Part shown: one piece after another, positions 1 to 7,795 of the stretch
Position numbering within the stretch: position 1 is the first letter of the stretch
Layout of the letters: every line of letters starts with the position of its first letter
From: Bacteroidota bacterium
GTDB taxonomy: Bacteria; Bacteroidota; Bacteroidia; Bacteroidales; Bacteroidaceae
Length of the DNA stretch: 9,009 nucleotides
Direction of reading: 5' to 3'
Assembly (NCBI GenBank): GCA_023415545.1
Contig: JAEZKJ010000034.1
Span: 1 to 9,009 of the forward strand
Translations under genes and position numbers: made by a program
Notes under the pieces: generated by a model
Told to the model about the DNA's origin: nothing
Databases searched by the model: none
The model's input: only the letters and a program-made list of their open reading frames with translations

Positions 1-2312
1 TATTGTGTTTAGGAGTGGGGGTGTCTGTTGGTTCTATCTTGATTGCTAAGATATATTTTGAACAGAGTTATGATACATTTTATGAGAATTCAGATCAATT
101 ATATCAAATTAGAGAAATTGTAAATAAGCCTAATGAGAATAATAATTACCCAACTACTCCAGGTGGTATAGCTCAAAGCATAAAAAAATATGCACCTCAA
201 GTGTTGGGTGCAACTAGATTTACTTACATAGCTAACTATAAATCTGTTATCGAGAGTGAAGATAAAAAGAGATTTTCTACTAATTCTATTGCTTTAGCCG
301 ACTCATCAATATTCGATGTTATTGAACGTAGAATAATAGCAGGAGATTTTAAAGCGAGTTTAAGCCGAAAAAATTATTGCGCTATACCACAAAGCTTGGC
401 AGAAACTATGGGAGGTGATGTTATTGGCCAACAGATTTTGCTGACTACTGCTGGTAACAAAAAGGTGTATATTGGTTCAGTATACGAAGATTTTCCTGAA
501 AATTCTCAGTTTAGAAATTTAGGTATTCTTATATCTATAAACTCTATAGCTGACTATATGATGGATGGAAAAGATGAACTAGTGGGAAACGACATATATA
601 CATCGATTGTAAAACTAGCTGATGGCACTACTCCTGAAAGTTTAGAGGGCTCAATCGATAAAATGATTCAAGAAAACTTACCTGTCGAAGAGATAAAAAA
701 AGCAGGACTTGAGTTAGATTTTAAATTAATGCAACTCTCGGATGTGTATACTAAAAATGAGAGCGTGCAGAGAACAACATGGATACTATCGCTATTAGCT
801 TTCATTCTACTATTCAGTGTATCAATGAATTATCTACTCATAATCATTGGTCAAATGATTACAAGATCACGTGAAATGGCTATTCATAAATGCTTTGGAG
901 CAGAGAATAATAATATTCATGGAATGATATTCACTGAAAGTCTAGTTCACATGCTAATATCAATAATTATTGCAGGGATAATAATATTTATATTCAATGG
1001 AACTATTCAAAACATATTAAATACTTCGATTGACTCACTGCTGTTTAATAAAGGTATATTGATAATTGTTGCAGTATGTCTGATTATGCTTTTTGTTACA
1101 GGAGTTATACCCGGATGGCTTTATAGTAAAATCCCTGTAGCTACTGCTTTTAGAGGGTACAAAGAGAATAAACGACGTTGGAAGTTGATACTCCTAGCAA
1201 TTCAGTTCACAGCTGCAGGATTTTTGTTAAGTCTTTTGGTCCTTATTGGACGACAGTATAATTATATGGTAAATGATAATCCCGGATATAATTATGAAAA
1301 CATTGCCATAGTTTCAATTGATGGAGCAACGGAAAGTGAACGTAATAATGCACTTCATGAACTAGGGAAAATTGGATCAGTAAAAGAGGTTACATCGGCA
1401 AGAGCGCTTCTCACTAATCAATATCAATATGGTAATAATATATTTCTTCCAGGACAAGAAGAGCAACTGTTCAATATATGCGATTTGGGATATTGTGGAG
1501 CAGGATATTTGAAAACAATGGAGATTCCAATAATACAAGGTTCCGATTTTACTACAAATGCTGATAGTACTCTTAATGAAGTTATGGTCGATAGGAAGTT
1601 TGTAGAAAAGATGAAGAGCGTTGCAGGATGGAATGATAATATTATTGGACGTACAGTAGAGATAACAGGTCAAAAGCAGAGCAGTTATACTATATGTGGA
1701 GTATTTGAAAATATGAGAATAGGCAGTATCACTTTCCCTGATACAAGACCAACAATTTTATTCCATTCCAACGCAACTTTACCAAATATATTAGTGAAGT
1801 TTCATTCGCTTGACGACGAAAGCATAAGCAATATTTCAGAACGATTGGAAAAACTTTTACCCAATAAAGAGATAACCATAAAAAGTTATCGAAGCGAGAT
1901 CACCAATTTATATAGAGATTCTAAAAACTTTAGGACATCGGTACTTACCGGTGGAATAGTGACTTTAATAATTGCTATTATTGGACTAATAGGGTACACA
2001 AATGATGAGATAAACCGTCGTAGAAAAGAGATTGCCATAAGAAAAGTAAATGGTGGAGAGGTGAAAAATATACTTTCATTATTCATGAAAGATATATTAC
2101 GAATTGCACTGCCTTCACTCATTATTGGAGGGTTAGGAGCTGCTTTTGTTTCAGGAGAGTGGTTGCAACAATTCAGCGAGAAGGTTTCATTAAATCCAAT
2201 AGTATTCATAGGATGCGGTTTCATTCTATTAATGATAATAATGATGGCTGTTAATATAAACTGTTATAAAGTTGCAAACAGTAATCCTGTAAACTATTTA
2301 AAAGGCGAATAA
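1..2312 (+). CDS. MacB/FtsX-family ABC transporter permease (5' end outside window)
   Basis: Inner-membrane permease of the MacB/FtsX (type VII ABC) class, in the long two-repeat form common in Bacteroidota. The open frame (first full codon at 3) gives 769 residues and begins inside the first membrane helix, so roughly 20-30 N-terminal residues, including the start, are missing; the TTG at position 3 is not a credible start. Order: end of TM1 (about residues 1-15), a MacB-like periplasmic core domain (about 16-255), TMs near 260-285, 315-332 and 351-374, a fifth TM near 395-416, a second periplasmic domain (about 417-640), then TMs near 647-666, 698-718 and 732-755. Each FtsX half carries the cytoplasmic coupling-helix signature: REMAIHKCFGA near 289-299 and RRKEIAIRKVNGG near 672-684. 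The C-terminus, NPVNYLKGE, is typical of the family. The ATPase gene starts 37 bp downstream. Such pairs drive mechanical work or efflux across the periplasm; the substrate cannot be told from sequence. Confidence 0.93.
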   Translation, partial: LCLGVGVSVGSILIAKIYFEQSYDTFYENSDQLYQIREIVNKPNENNNYPTTPGGIAQSIKKYAPQVLGATRFTYIANYKSVIESEDKKRFSTNSIALADSSIFDVIERRIIAGDFKASLSRKNYCAIPQSLAETMGGDVIGQQILLTTAGNKKVYIGSVYEDFPENSQFRNLGILISINSIADYMMDGKDELVGNDIYTSIVKLADGTTPESLEGSIDKMIQENLPVEEIKKAGLELDFKLMQLSDVYTKNESVQRTTWILSLLAFILLFSVSMNYLLIIIGQMITRSREMAIHKCFGAENNNIHGMIFTESLVHMLISIIIAGIIIFIFNGTIQNILNTSIDSLLFNKGILIIVAVCLIMLFVTGVIPGWLYSKIPVATAFRGYKENKRRWKLILLAIQFTAAGFLLSLLVLIGRQYNYMVNDNPGYNYENIAIVSIDGATESERNNALHELGKIGSVKEVTSARALLTNQYQYGNNIFLPGQEEQLFNICDLGYCGAGYLKTMEIPIIQGSDFTTNADSTLNEVMVDRKFVEKMKSVAGWNDNIIGRTVEITGQKQSSYTICGVFENMRIGSITFPDTRPTILFHSNATLPNILVKFHSLDDESISNISERLEKLLPNKEITIKSYRSEITNLYRDSKNFRTSVLTGGIVTLIIAIIGLIGYTNDEINRRRKEIAIRKVNGGEVKNILSLFMKDILRIALPSLIIGGLGAAFVSGEWLQQFSEKVSLNPIVFIGCGFILLMIIMMAVNINCYKVANSNPVNYLKGE

Positions 2313-2349
2313 TTACCATTTCATCGAAAAATAACTAAAAAATAATATT

Positions 2350-3030
2350 ATGATTAAAATTGAAAATTTATGCAAGAGCTTTAGAACAGAAGAAGTTGAA
2401 ACTGTAGCTCTTAACAGTGTTTCTCTCGAAGTTAAAGATGGAGAGTTTGTTGCAATAATGGGTCCATCGGGTTGTGGAAAATCTACACTTATGAATATAC
2501 TTGGTCTTTTAGACAACCCAACAAGTGGAAAATATTGGTTGGATAACAATGAAGTTGGTTCATTAAAAGAGCATGAACGTACTCGCATAAGAAAAGGATT
2601 AATAGGATTTGTTTTTCAAAGCTTTAACCTTATTGATGAGTTAAACGTTGCTGAAAATGTTGAGTTACCTCTAACCTATCTGAATGTGAAAGCTAGTGAA
2701 AGAAAAGAGAGAGTAAAAGAGATTTTAAAAAGAATGAATATTAGCCATCGAGCTTCGCATTTTCCACAACAGTTATCGGGAGGACAACAACAACGTGTTG
2801 CTATAGCGCGTGCTGTAATATCAAATCCTAAGATGATATTGGCCGATGAGCCAACAGGTAATCTAGACTCAAAGAATGGTGAAGAGGTTATGGAGTTACT
2901 TACAGAACTAAATCGTGAAGGTACAACAATAGTAATGGTAACACACAATAAGCATGATGCTACATTTGCTCATCGTACAATAAACTTGTTCGACGGACAG
3001 GTAGTAGAATCGGTTAATGAATTCATTTAA
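2350..3030 (+). CDS. ABC transporter ATP-binding protein, LolD/MacB type
   Basis: Cytoplasmic ATPase that powers the adjacent permease. It has 226 residues, the normal size for a stand-alone LolD/FtsE/MacB-type nucleotide-binding domain, and all catalytic motifs are intact: Walker A GPSGCGKST at 38-46, Q-loop Q90 in GFVFQSFNL, ABC signature LSGGQ at 142-146, Walker B MILADE at 162-167 with catalytic E167, D-loop NLDS at 171-174 and switch H199. The opening MIKIENLCKSFRTEEVETVAL is the usual A-loop region of Bacteroidota homologues that pair with MacB-like permeases. The ATG at 2350 follows an A-rich stretch with no Shine-Dalgarno, as expected for this phylum. I see no promoter in the 37-bp gap after the permease, and a terminator follows at 3114, so this is probably the last gene of the ABC operon. 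Whether it exports a drug, a peptide or a lipoprotein-like substrate is not decidable here. Confidence 0.96.
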   Translation: MIKIENLCKSFRTEEVETVALNSVSLEVKDGEFVAIMGPSGCGKSTLMNILGLLDNPTSGKYWLDNNEVGSLKEHERTRIRKGLIGFVFQSFNLIDELNVAENVELPLTYLNVKASERKERVKEILKRMNISHRASHFPQQLSGGQQQRVAIARAVISNPKMILADEPTGNLDSKNGEEVMELLTELNREGTTIVMVTHNKHDATFAHRTINLFDGQVVESVNEFI

Positions 3031-3113
3031 TTTGATATATCATTTTACATTAGATTGGTAGTTAAAATGAACCTAGAGAGTTTTTCTTTTTAACGTTTAG
3101 AATAACTCTTAAC

Positions 3114-3148
3114 AAAACAGCTGTCAATTTAGGCAGCTGTTTTTCTTT
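3114..3148 (+). terminator. Intrinsic terminator after the ABC operon
   Basis: A perfect 10-bp inverted repeat, AAAACAGCTG (3114-3123) with CAGCTGTTTT (3134-3143), is followed by T-rich sequence (TTTTTCTTT, 3140-3148). The stem can extend inward by a U·G and a C-G pair, leaving a 6-nt AAUUUA loop. It lies 84 bp after the ATPase stop and before the antiporter, and separates the two transcription units. The A-tract on the 5' side could also allow some termination in the opposite direction, although no minus-strand gene is seen here. Confidence 0.85.
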
Positions 3149-3228
3149 ATAATTGGGAATTTAAGTAAACTTAATTAATCTTTTTACCTATATATTTTGT
3201 TCTATTGATATTTATAAAACATTATGTT

Positions 3229-5286
3229 ATGGGTGAAAATATTATATTGGCACTTCTTTTTATTATTGTAAGTCTTTTAGTAGGAGTTTTGCTGAAAATG
3301 ATCCTGCGAAAAACCTTCATTCCTTACACCGTTGGACTTTTTGTTCTTGGATTTGTAATGGGAATAATTGCTCGTTATAATATTATACCAATATCTGTCT
3401 CTTTAGACGATATACTAAAAGACGTTGGTAATCTGAGCCCTGACGCAATATTATATATTTTTCTTCCCATACTAATTTTTGAAGCTTCATTGAATATGGA
3501 TATTCACATATTCAGAAAATCAGTTATAAATGCAAGTTTATTGGCTGTACCAGGTGTAATAGTATGCTTAATACTTACAGCCATCATGATAATAGGGCTT
3601 CAAATATCAATACCACATTGGGATATAGGATGGAATTGGACTACAGCACTGATGTTTGGAGCGTTAATATCAGCTACCGACCCGGTTGCAGTAGTAGCCC
3701 TACTTAACGAGCTTAAAACGAATAAACGTTTCTCAACTCTTGTTGATGCAGAGTCAATGCTGAATGATGGAACAGGTATCGTATTTTTCATGCTCTTCTT
3801 TACAACTTTTACCTCATCGGCTGTAGAACATGGGCCAATAGTAAGTTTTATAATTACAGTCATCGGTTCAATAATTTCAGGATATATAATAGGTATTTTA
3901 AGCCTTTGGGGAAGTTCTAAGCTAAAGAGTGAACCGATATTGCAAAATAGTATATTGATAATAGCTTCATATATCCTTTTTTACTACACAAATATGATAT
4001 TGGAAGTTTCAGGAGTTATAGCTCTTGTAACATTTGGAGTTGTAATAGCCTATTACGGACCTACTACTCTACGTCCCAAAGCCGATAAGTTTATAAAAGA
4101 TTTTTGGGAGTTAGCTGCCTACATTGCCAATACTTTAATTTTTATCATCGTTGGAGTAATGATAGCAATGAAAAGCGATTTTGTATGGTCAAATTTTGGA
4201 ATACTTCTATTAGTATACATTGGCATAACAATAATTAGGGGAATTATGGTTTTCATGTTCTACCCTATTATGAAAAGACAGCAGTATGGTATAACTCCTA
4301 AAGAGGGAATAGTTCTCACTTGGGGTGGTCTTAGAGGTGCATTAGGACTTACTCTTGCCCTTCTTGTATTCTACACACCAACAATTCCAGAAGCTGTACG
4401 TCACCAAATTCTTTTCTTGACAGGTGGAGTGGTAACTTTAACACTTACTATAAATGCAACAACAATGAGTTGGGTCATAAAAAAATTGAATTTAACTAAA
4501 AAGCCGTCCGCCAAGTTATTGTTAGAGTATAATATTAAAGCTATGTATAAGGACAAAATATATGAGTTTTTCAATTCACTGAGAAAAGATCAGTCACTTA
4601 ACTCTGCAGATTGGAGCAATCTCAAAACTTATTTACCTGATATTGGGGAAAGTCCTTCTAACAGTGATATTACTTTATCTTCGTTGGTGGCAACAATAAG
4701 AAGAAAAATAATGGCTCGTAATCTGACTAAAATAGTAGCTTTATACCAAGATGGAGTAGTATCGGCTACAACATTCAAAAAAATTTCATCAATGATTGAG
4801 CAATTAGATGATTACGAAGGGGAGGCTCCATTCACAAACTTAATTAATATATTCACATCTGCCAGTGACAACCACCATCTTCTTCCAAATCTTGTGGCTG
4901 TTAGCTCAAGATTTACAAAATATTATGTAAAAATGAAATCCGAAAGATACGATCTTCTCAATGGGATAGTATATATTTTCAAGGATGCCAGCAATTTAGT
5001 TCAAGAGTTAAAATCGGCTCCTCCTTTTAATGAGGAAGGAATATACTCTCTTTCTGTTGTAGAAGAAGAGATTAATATGATTAATAAAATTGCTAATGAG
5101 CAGATAACAGCTTTTTCTTCAAGCTATCCTTTATCATATATAATGGCAATAAATGCAAAAGCTAAACGTATTTTACTTCATAAAGAAAAATCGTTGATTA
5201 AAGAATTCGCATATTCCGGGATGCTTAGTGAAGAGGATGAAGAAAAAATGCTCGAAGAAGTAGGTAAAAAGATAAGTAAACATTAA
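3229..5286 (+). CDS. CPA1-family Na+(K+)/H+ antiporter with long C-terminal cytoplasmic tail
   Basis: Inner-membrane cation:proton exchanger of the CPA1 (Na_H_Exchanger) family, expected to extrude Na+ or K+ in exchange for protons for pH and salt homeostasis. Starting at ATG 3229 it has 685 residues. The frame also has a TTG at 3205, but ATG is preferred because the first hydrophobic helix begins right after it and TTG starts are rare in this phylum. About 12-13 membrane helices span residues 4-415. Diagnostic motifs: FLPILIFEA (78-86, E85), SATDPVAVVALL (148-159, with T150-D151-P152), AESMLNDG (174-181, with E175 and N179-D180) and GGLRGALG (366-373, R369). The acidic ND pair favours an electroneutral exchanger by analogy with NhaP/NHE. 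Residues from about 416 form a mostly helical soluble tail of about 270 residues, reminiscent of bacterial relatives of SOS1/SLC9C and likely regulatory. It follows a terminator, so it has its own promoter, but I could not place that promoter confidently. Cation specificity is unknown. Confidence 0.93.
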   Translation: MGENIILALLFIIVSLLVGVLLKMILRKTFIPYTVGLFVLGFVMGIIARYNIIPISVSLDDILKDVGNLSPDAILYIFLPILIFEASLNMDIHIFRKSVINASLLAVPGVIVCLILTAIMIIGLQISIPHWDIGWNWTTALMFGALISATDPVAVVALLNELKTNKRFSTLVDAESMLNDGTGIVFFMLFFTTFTSSAVEHGPIVSFIITVIGSIISGYIIGILSLWGSSKLKSEPILQNSILIIASYILFYYTNMILEVSGVIALVTFGVVIAYYGPTTLRPKADKFIKDFWELAAYIANTLIFIIVGVMIAMKSDFVWSNFGILLLVYIGITIIRGIMVFMFYPIMKRQQYGITPKEGIVLTWGGLRGALGLTLALLVFYTPTIPEAVRHQILFLTGGVVTLTLTINATTMSWVIKKLNLTKKPSAKLLLEYNIKAMYKDKIYEFFNSLRKDQSLNSADWSNLKTYLPDIGESPSNSDITLSSLVATIRRKIMARNLTKIVALYQDGVVSATTFKKISSMIEQLDDYEGEAPFTNLINIFTSASDNHHLLPNLVAVSSRFTKYYVKMKSERYDLLNGIVYIFKDASNLVQELKSAPPFNEEGIYSLSVVEEEINMINKIANEQITAFSSSYPLSYIMAINAKAKRILLHKEKSLIKEFAYSGMLSEEDEEKMLEEVGKKISKH

Positions 5287-5299
5287 TTAAAAGCTATAC

Positions 5300-5331
5300 T
5301 TTGCAGAAGTTTGAAATATTAGATAAATTTG
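5300..5331 (+). promoter_or_regulatory. Bacteroidota-type sigma-ABfr promoter of the phospholipase D gene
   Basis: A -33 element TTTG (5300-5303), a 20-nt spacer and a -7 element TAAATTTG (5324-5331) match the Bacteroides consensus TTTG-N19-21-TAnnTTTG at every fixed position. Transcription would start near 5338, leaving a leader of about 15 nt before the ATG at 5353. The site lies wholly in the 66-bp gap after the antiporter, so the downstream gene has its own promoter even though the two genes are close. Confidence 0.75.
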
Positions 5332-5352
5332 CATCTATCAAACCTTTATTAG

Positions 5353-6612
5353 ATGTATAAAAGCAAATTTTATCTTTTTTTCTTGATCATTTTATTTCTG
5401 CATAACACAAATGCATTTTCACAACAAAATGATTCATTAAATACTTATACCAGCGATTCAATTATGATAGATATCCTTAAAAAACAAGGGATACCTATTA
5501 CCGCTGTTAATAAGGTTAAGCTTCTTGAAAGTGGTCAAGAGAAATTTCTTGATCTTTTTGAAGAGATAAAAGGAGCAAAACATTCGGTTGAACTTGAATA
5601 CTTTAATTTTAGAAATGATTCAATAGCCAATACTCTATTCGATCTACTTGCACACAAAGTAAAAGAGGGAGTAAAAGTTAGAGTTATATTCGATGCTTTT
5701 GGCAATATGTCAAATAATAGACCTCTTAAAAAAAGGCATATAAAATCTATTAGCGAAAGAGGAATTGATATTGTTGAATTCGACCCTATAAAATTTCCAT
5801 GGCTTAATCATGTTTTCAAAAGAGACCATAGGAAAATTGCTATAATAGATAGCAAAATTGGATATACCGGTGGAATGAACATTGCTGATTATTACATTAA
5901 AGGTCTTCCCAAAATTGGTGATTGGAGAGATATGCACATAAAAATTGAGGGTGAAGCGGTAAAACATCTACAGGAAATATTCATAAAGATGTGGGGAAAA
6001 ATTACTAAAGAAGATAGCTTTACCAACGAATACCTAGATAGTATTGATACTGAATCTATTGGTAAATGTAATATCGCTATACTCGATAGATGGCCTGGTA
6101 AAACTCCAAAAATAATGAGAGAGTTTTATGTTAATGCCATAAATTCGGCTAAAAAGAAAGTTCAAATTATTAACCCATATTTTGTTCCTACTCACTCTAT
6201 ACAACAAGCTTTAGAAGATGCTTTGAAACGTGGTGTGGATGTTGAGATTATGATTCCGGGAAAATCGGATATATACTTTACACCTGATGCTGCTTTTTAC
6301 AATGTAAATAAGTTGAGAAAAAAAGGTGCTAATATCTATATTTTCAACGGAGGTTTCCATCATGCTAAAATTATGATGATTGATTCTCTATACTGCACTG
6401 TTGGTAGCACAAATCTTAACAGTAGAAGTCTTAGATACGACTATGAAGTGAATGCTGTAATTTTTGATAAAAATGTTACACAAGAGTTGATTGGTTTATA
6501 CAATAATGATAAAAAAATGAGCACTTTACTTACTAAAGAGATGTATAGCAAAAGAACTTTATGGAAAAAGTTTGTTGGATGGTTTGCCAACTCTTTAACT
6601 CCTTTCCTTTAG
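5353..6612 (+). CDS. Exported phospholipase D / cardiolipin synthase-like protein (two HKD motifs)
   Basis: Member of the phospholipase D superfamily, closest in motif layout to bacterial cardiolipin synthases, which transfer a phosphatidyl group between two phosphatidylglycerol molecules. It has 419 residues and both HKD half-sites are complete: H159-x-K161-x4-D166, followed by GYTGGMNIADYY, and H337-x-K339-x4-D344, followed by GSTNLNSRS. The stretch LEYFNFRND near 81-88 and the GDWRDMHIKIEG segment are also Cls-like. Unlike ordinary Cls (about 480 residues with two N-terminal membrane helices), this one starts with a basic-hydrophobic signal peptide (YKSKF then an LFFLIILFL core) and a plausible cleavage site near S23-Q24. 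It would therefore be released into the periplasm or held peripherally at the membrane. It has its own consensus promoter just upstream and ends with TAG. The alternatives are a secreted phospholipase or a PLD-type nuclease; the Cls-like motifs argue for a phospholipid substrate. The reaction itself is inferred. Confidence 0.88.
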   Translation: MYKSKFYLFFLIILFLHNTNAFSQQNDSLNTYTSDSIMIDILKKQGIPITAVNKVKLLESGQEKFLDLFEEIKGAKHSVELEYFNFRNDSIANTLFDLLAHKVKEGVKVRVIFDAFGNMSNNRPLKKRHIKSISERGIDIVEFDPIKFPWLNHVFKRDHRKIAIIDSKIGYTGGMNIADYYIKGLPKIGDWRDMHIKIEGEAVKHLQEIFIKMWGKITKEDSFTNEYLDSIDTESIGKCNIAILDRWPGKTPKIMREFYVNAINSAKKKVQIINPYFVPTHSIQQALEDALKRGVDVEIMIPGKSDIYFTPDAAFYNVNKLRKKGANIYIFNGGFHHAKIMMIDSLYCTVGSTNLNSRSLRYDYEVNAVIFDKNVTQELIGLYNNDKKMSTLLTKEMYSKRTLWKKFVGWFANSLTPFL

Positions 6613-6687
6613 GAAATACCACATCTATTCTGCTTTTTAAGTATAATCTTTACAGAACTATCTTACCCTCTTTTTTATCTCTGCTTA

Positions 6688-6726
6688 AAGATACAATTCT
6701 AAGTATCTTATAAATATTCCTTTTTT
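6688..6726 (+). terminator. Weak candidate terminator after the phospholipase D gene
   Basis: A 7-bp inverted repeat, AAGATAC (6688-6694) with GTATCTT (6703-6709) around an 8-nt loop, is followed about 9 nt later by a run of six T (6721-6726). The stem is AT-rich and the T-run does not abut it, so this may be only a weak terminator or a chance repeat in AT-rich DNA. It is the best candidate in the 226-bp gap between the phospholipase gene and metF. Confidence 0.28.
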
Positions 6727-6756
6727 ATATTCGAGGTAGACAAAAGTTAACAAAAT

Positions 6757-6847
6757 ATTGAGAATGCTTTCCAAAATAATGCAATAAAATTCTTATTTTT
6801 GTACGTATATCTATATATGAAATTGAGAATCAAGCATAATGAGAATC
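6757..6847 (+). repeat. Three short ATTGAGAAT-like direct repeats around the metF promoter and start
   Basis: ATTGAGAAT occurs exactly at 6757-6765 and again at 6822-6830, and TGAGAATC occurs at 6824-6831 and 6840-6847. The third copy overlaps the metF start codon. The first copy lies upstream of the -7 element and the other two downstream of the predicted transcription start, an arrangement that could suit a repressor or a leader element. In DNA this AT-rich, short repeats also arise by chance, so a regulatory role is speculation. Confidence 0.3.
6794..6801 (+). promoter_or_regulatory. Probable -7 element of the metF–holB–ricT operon promoter
   Basis: TATTTTTG fits the Bacteroidota -7 consensus TAnnTTTG exactly and lies 37 nt before the metF ATG, giving a predicted leader of about 30 nt. 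The -33 side is poor: the nearest candidate is TTTC at 6768-6771, with a 22-nt spacer, so the promoter may be weak or activator-dependent. A leader this short leaves no room for a SAM or other methionine riboswitch. Confidence 0.5.
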
Positions 6848-7792
6848 GTTGATTTAATAAAAAATTCAGAAAAAACTGCTTTTTCTTTCGAGTTGTTACC
6901 TCCTTTAAAGGGTACAGGAATAGAAAAATTGTACAACAATGTTGAAACACTTTTGGAGTTTGATCCCAAATATATTAACATTACTACTCATCGAAGTGAG
7001 TATGTGTACAAAGAGTTAGGGAATGGTATGTTTCAACGTTCTCGTGAGCGTAGACGTCCTGGCACTGTAGCTGTAGCAGCAGCTCTTCATAATAGATATA
7101 ATATTCCAACTGTTCCACACATATTGTGTAGTGGCTATGACAGAAAAGAGACTGAATACCTACTTCTTGATCTTCAGTTTCTTGGAATAACCGATTTGCT
7201 TGTTCTTAGAGGTGATAAAGCTAAAGATGAATCTTCATTTATACCTGAACCTGATGGACATAGCCATGCATTAGAACTTGAATATCAAATTAATGATTTT
7301 AACAAAGGAATATTCGTTGATGGATCTCCAATTAAATATCATGGTACTCCTTTTAGTTATGGTGTAGCATGCTATCCTGAAAAGCATGAGGAGTCACCAA
7401 ATATGGAACAAGATATATATTGGTTGAAGAAAAAAGTTGAAGCTGGTGCTGAATATGCAGTAACACAGATGTTCTTCGATAATAAAAAATTCTTCGACTT
7501 TGTTGAAAGGGTTAGAAAAGAAGGAATTAATGTCCCCATTATTCCTGGAATTAAACCTTTCCGTAAACTCAATCAACTAAGTATGATTCCAAAGACATTC
7601 AAAATTGATTTACCACAAGAACTAGCTTTGGAAGCATTAAAATGCAAAAATGATGATGATGCTACTGCTTTAGGAATTGAGTGGTCAGTAAATCAATGCA
7701 AAGAACTTATTAAGAGTGGAGTTCCAAGTATACATTTCTATACTGTTGGAGCAGTAGATAGTGTAAAACAAATAGCTAAGAATATTTATTGA
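6839..7792 (+). CDS. metF: 5,10-methylenetetrahydrofolate reductase [NAD(P)H]
   Basis: Cytoplasmic FAD enzyme that reduces 5,10-methylene-THF to 5-methyl-THF, the methyl donor for methionine synthase. It has 317 residues, slightly longer than E. coli MetF (296) and normal for Bacteroidales. It is a single TIM-barrel domain with family motifs in order: FSFELLPPLKG with catalytic-type E18 (15-25), INITTHRSE near 46-54, VLRGD at 122-126 with flavin-site D126, GVACYPEKHEESPN in the middle, GAEYAVTQMFFDN at 203-215 with substrate-site Q210, PGIKP, and the C-terminal SGVPSIHFYTVGA. The ATG at 6839 puts the active-site strand at its normal distance from the N-terminus. An ATG at 6817 is in another frame and opens only an 11-codon ORF. 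The stop TGA is followed at once by an in-frame TAG and then the holB ATG, so the two genes are likely cotranscribed and perhaps translationally coupled. Confidence 0.97.
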   Translation: MRIVDLIKNSEKTAFSFELLPPLKGTGIEKLYNNVETLLEFDPKYINITTHRSEYVYKELGNGMFQRSRERRRPGTVAVAAALHNRYNIPTVPHILCSGYDRKETEYLLLDLQFLGITDLLVLRGDKAKDESSFIPEPDGHSHALELEYQINDFNKGIFVDGSPIKYHGTPFSYGVACYPEKHEESPNMEQDIYWLKKKVEAGAEYAVTQMFFDNKKFFDFVERVRKEGINVPIIPGIKPFRKLNQLSMIPKTFKIDLPQELALEALKCKNDDDATALGIEWSVNQCKELIKSGVPSIHFYTVGAVDSVKQIAKNIY

Positions 7793-7795
7793 TAG

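Noticed and set aside
1377..2948. Minus-strand open frames inside the permease and ATPase genes (1377-1673, 1886-2224, 2313-2588, 2676-2948)
   Set aside because: They lie almost wholly antisense to genes with intact family motifs, have no recognisable domain, and have Ser/Cys/Phe-rich composition typical of antisense shadows in AT-rich DNA.
3076..3110. Second inverted repeat (GAGAGTT with AACTCTT) upstream of the strong terminator
   Set aside because: The stem is short and contains a wobble pair, the loop is 21 nt, and no T-run follows on the + strand. Probably chance.
3191..3199. TATATTTTG as a possible -7 element for the antiporter
   Set aside because: It needs a one-base insertion to fit TAnnTTTG, and no good -33 TTTG lies 19-21 nt upstream. 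The antiporter must have a promoter in this gap, but the site cannot be placed with confidence.
6613..6838. Riboswitch or small RNA in the gap before metF
   Set aside because: The predicted promoter leaves only about 30 nt of leader. The rest is AT-rich sequence with one weak hairpin and no recognisable SAM-, cobalamin- or THF-riboswitch core.
6817..6852. Short upstream ORF (11 codons, ATG at 6817) overlapping the metF start
   Set aside because: It is short, has no leader-peptide-like run of methionine or other regulatory codons, and could easily arise by chance.
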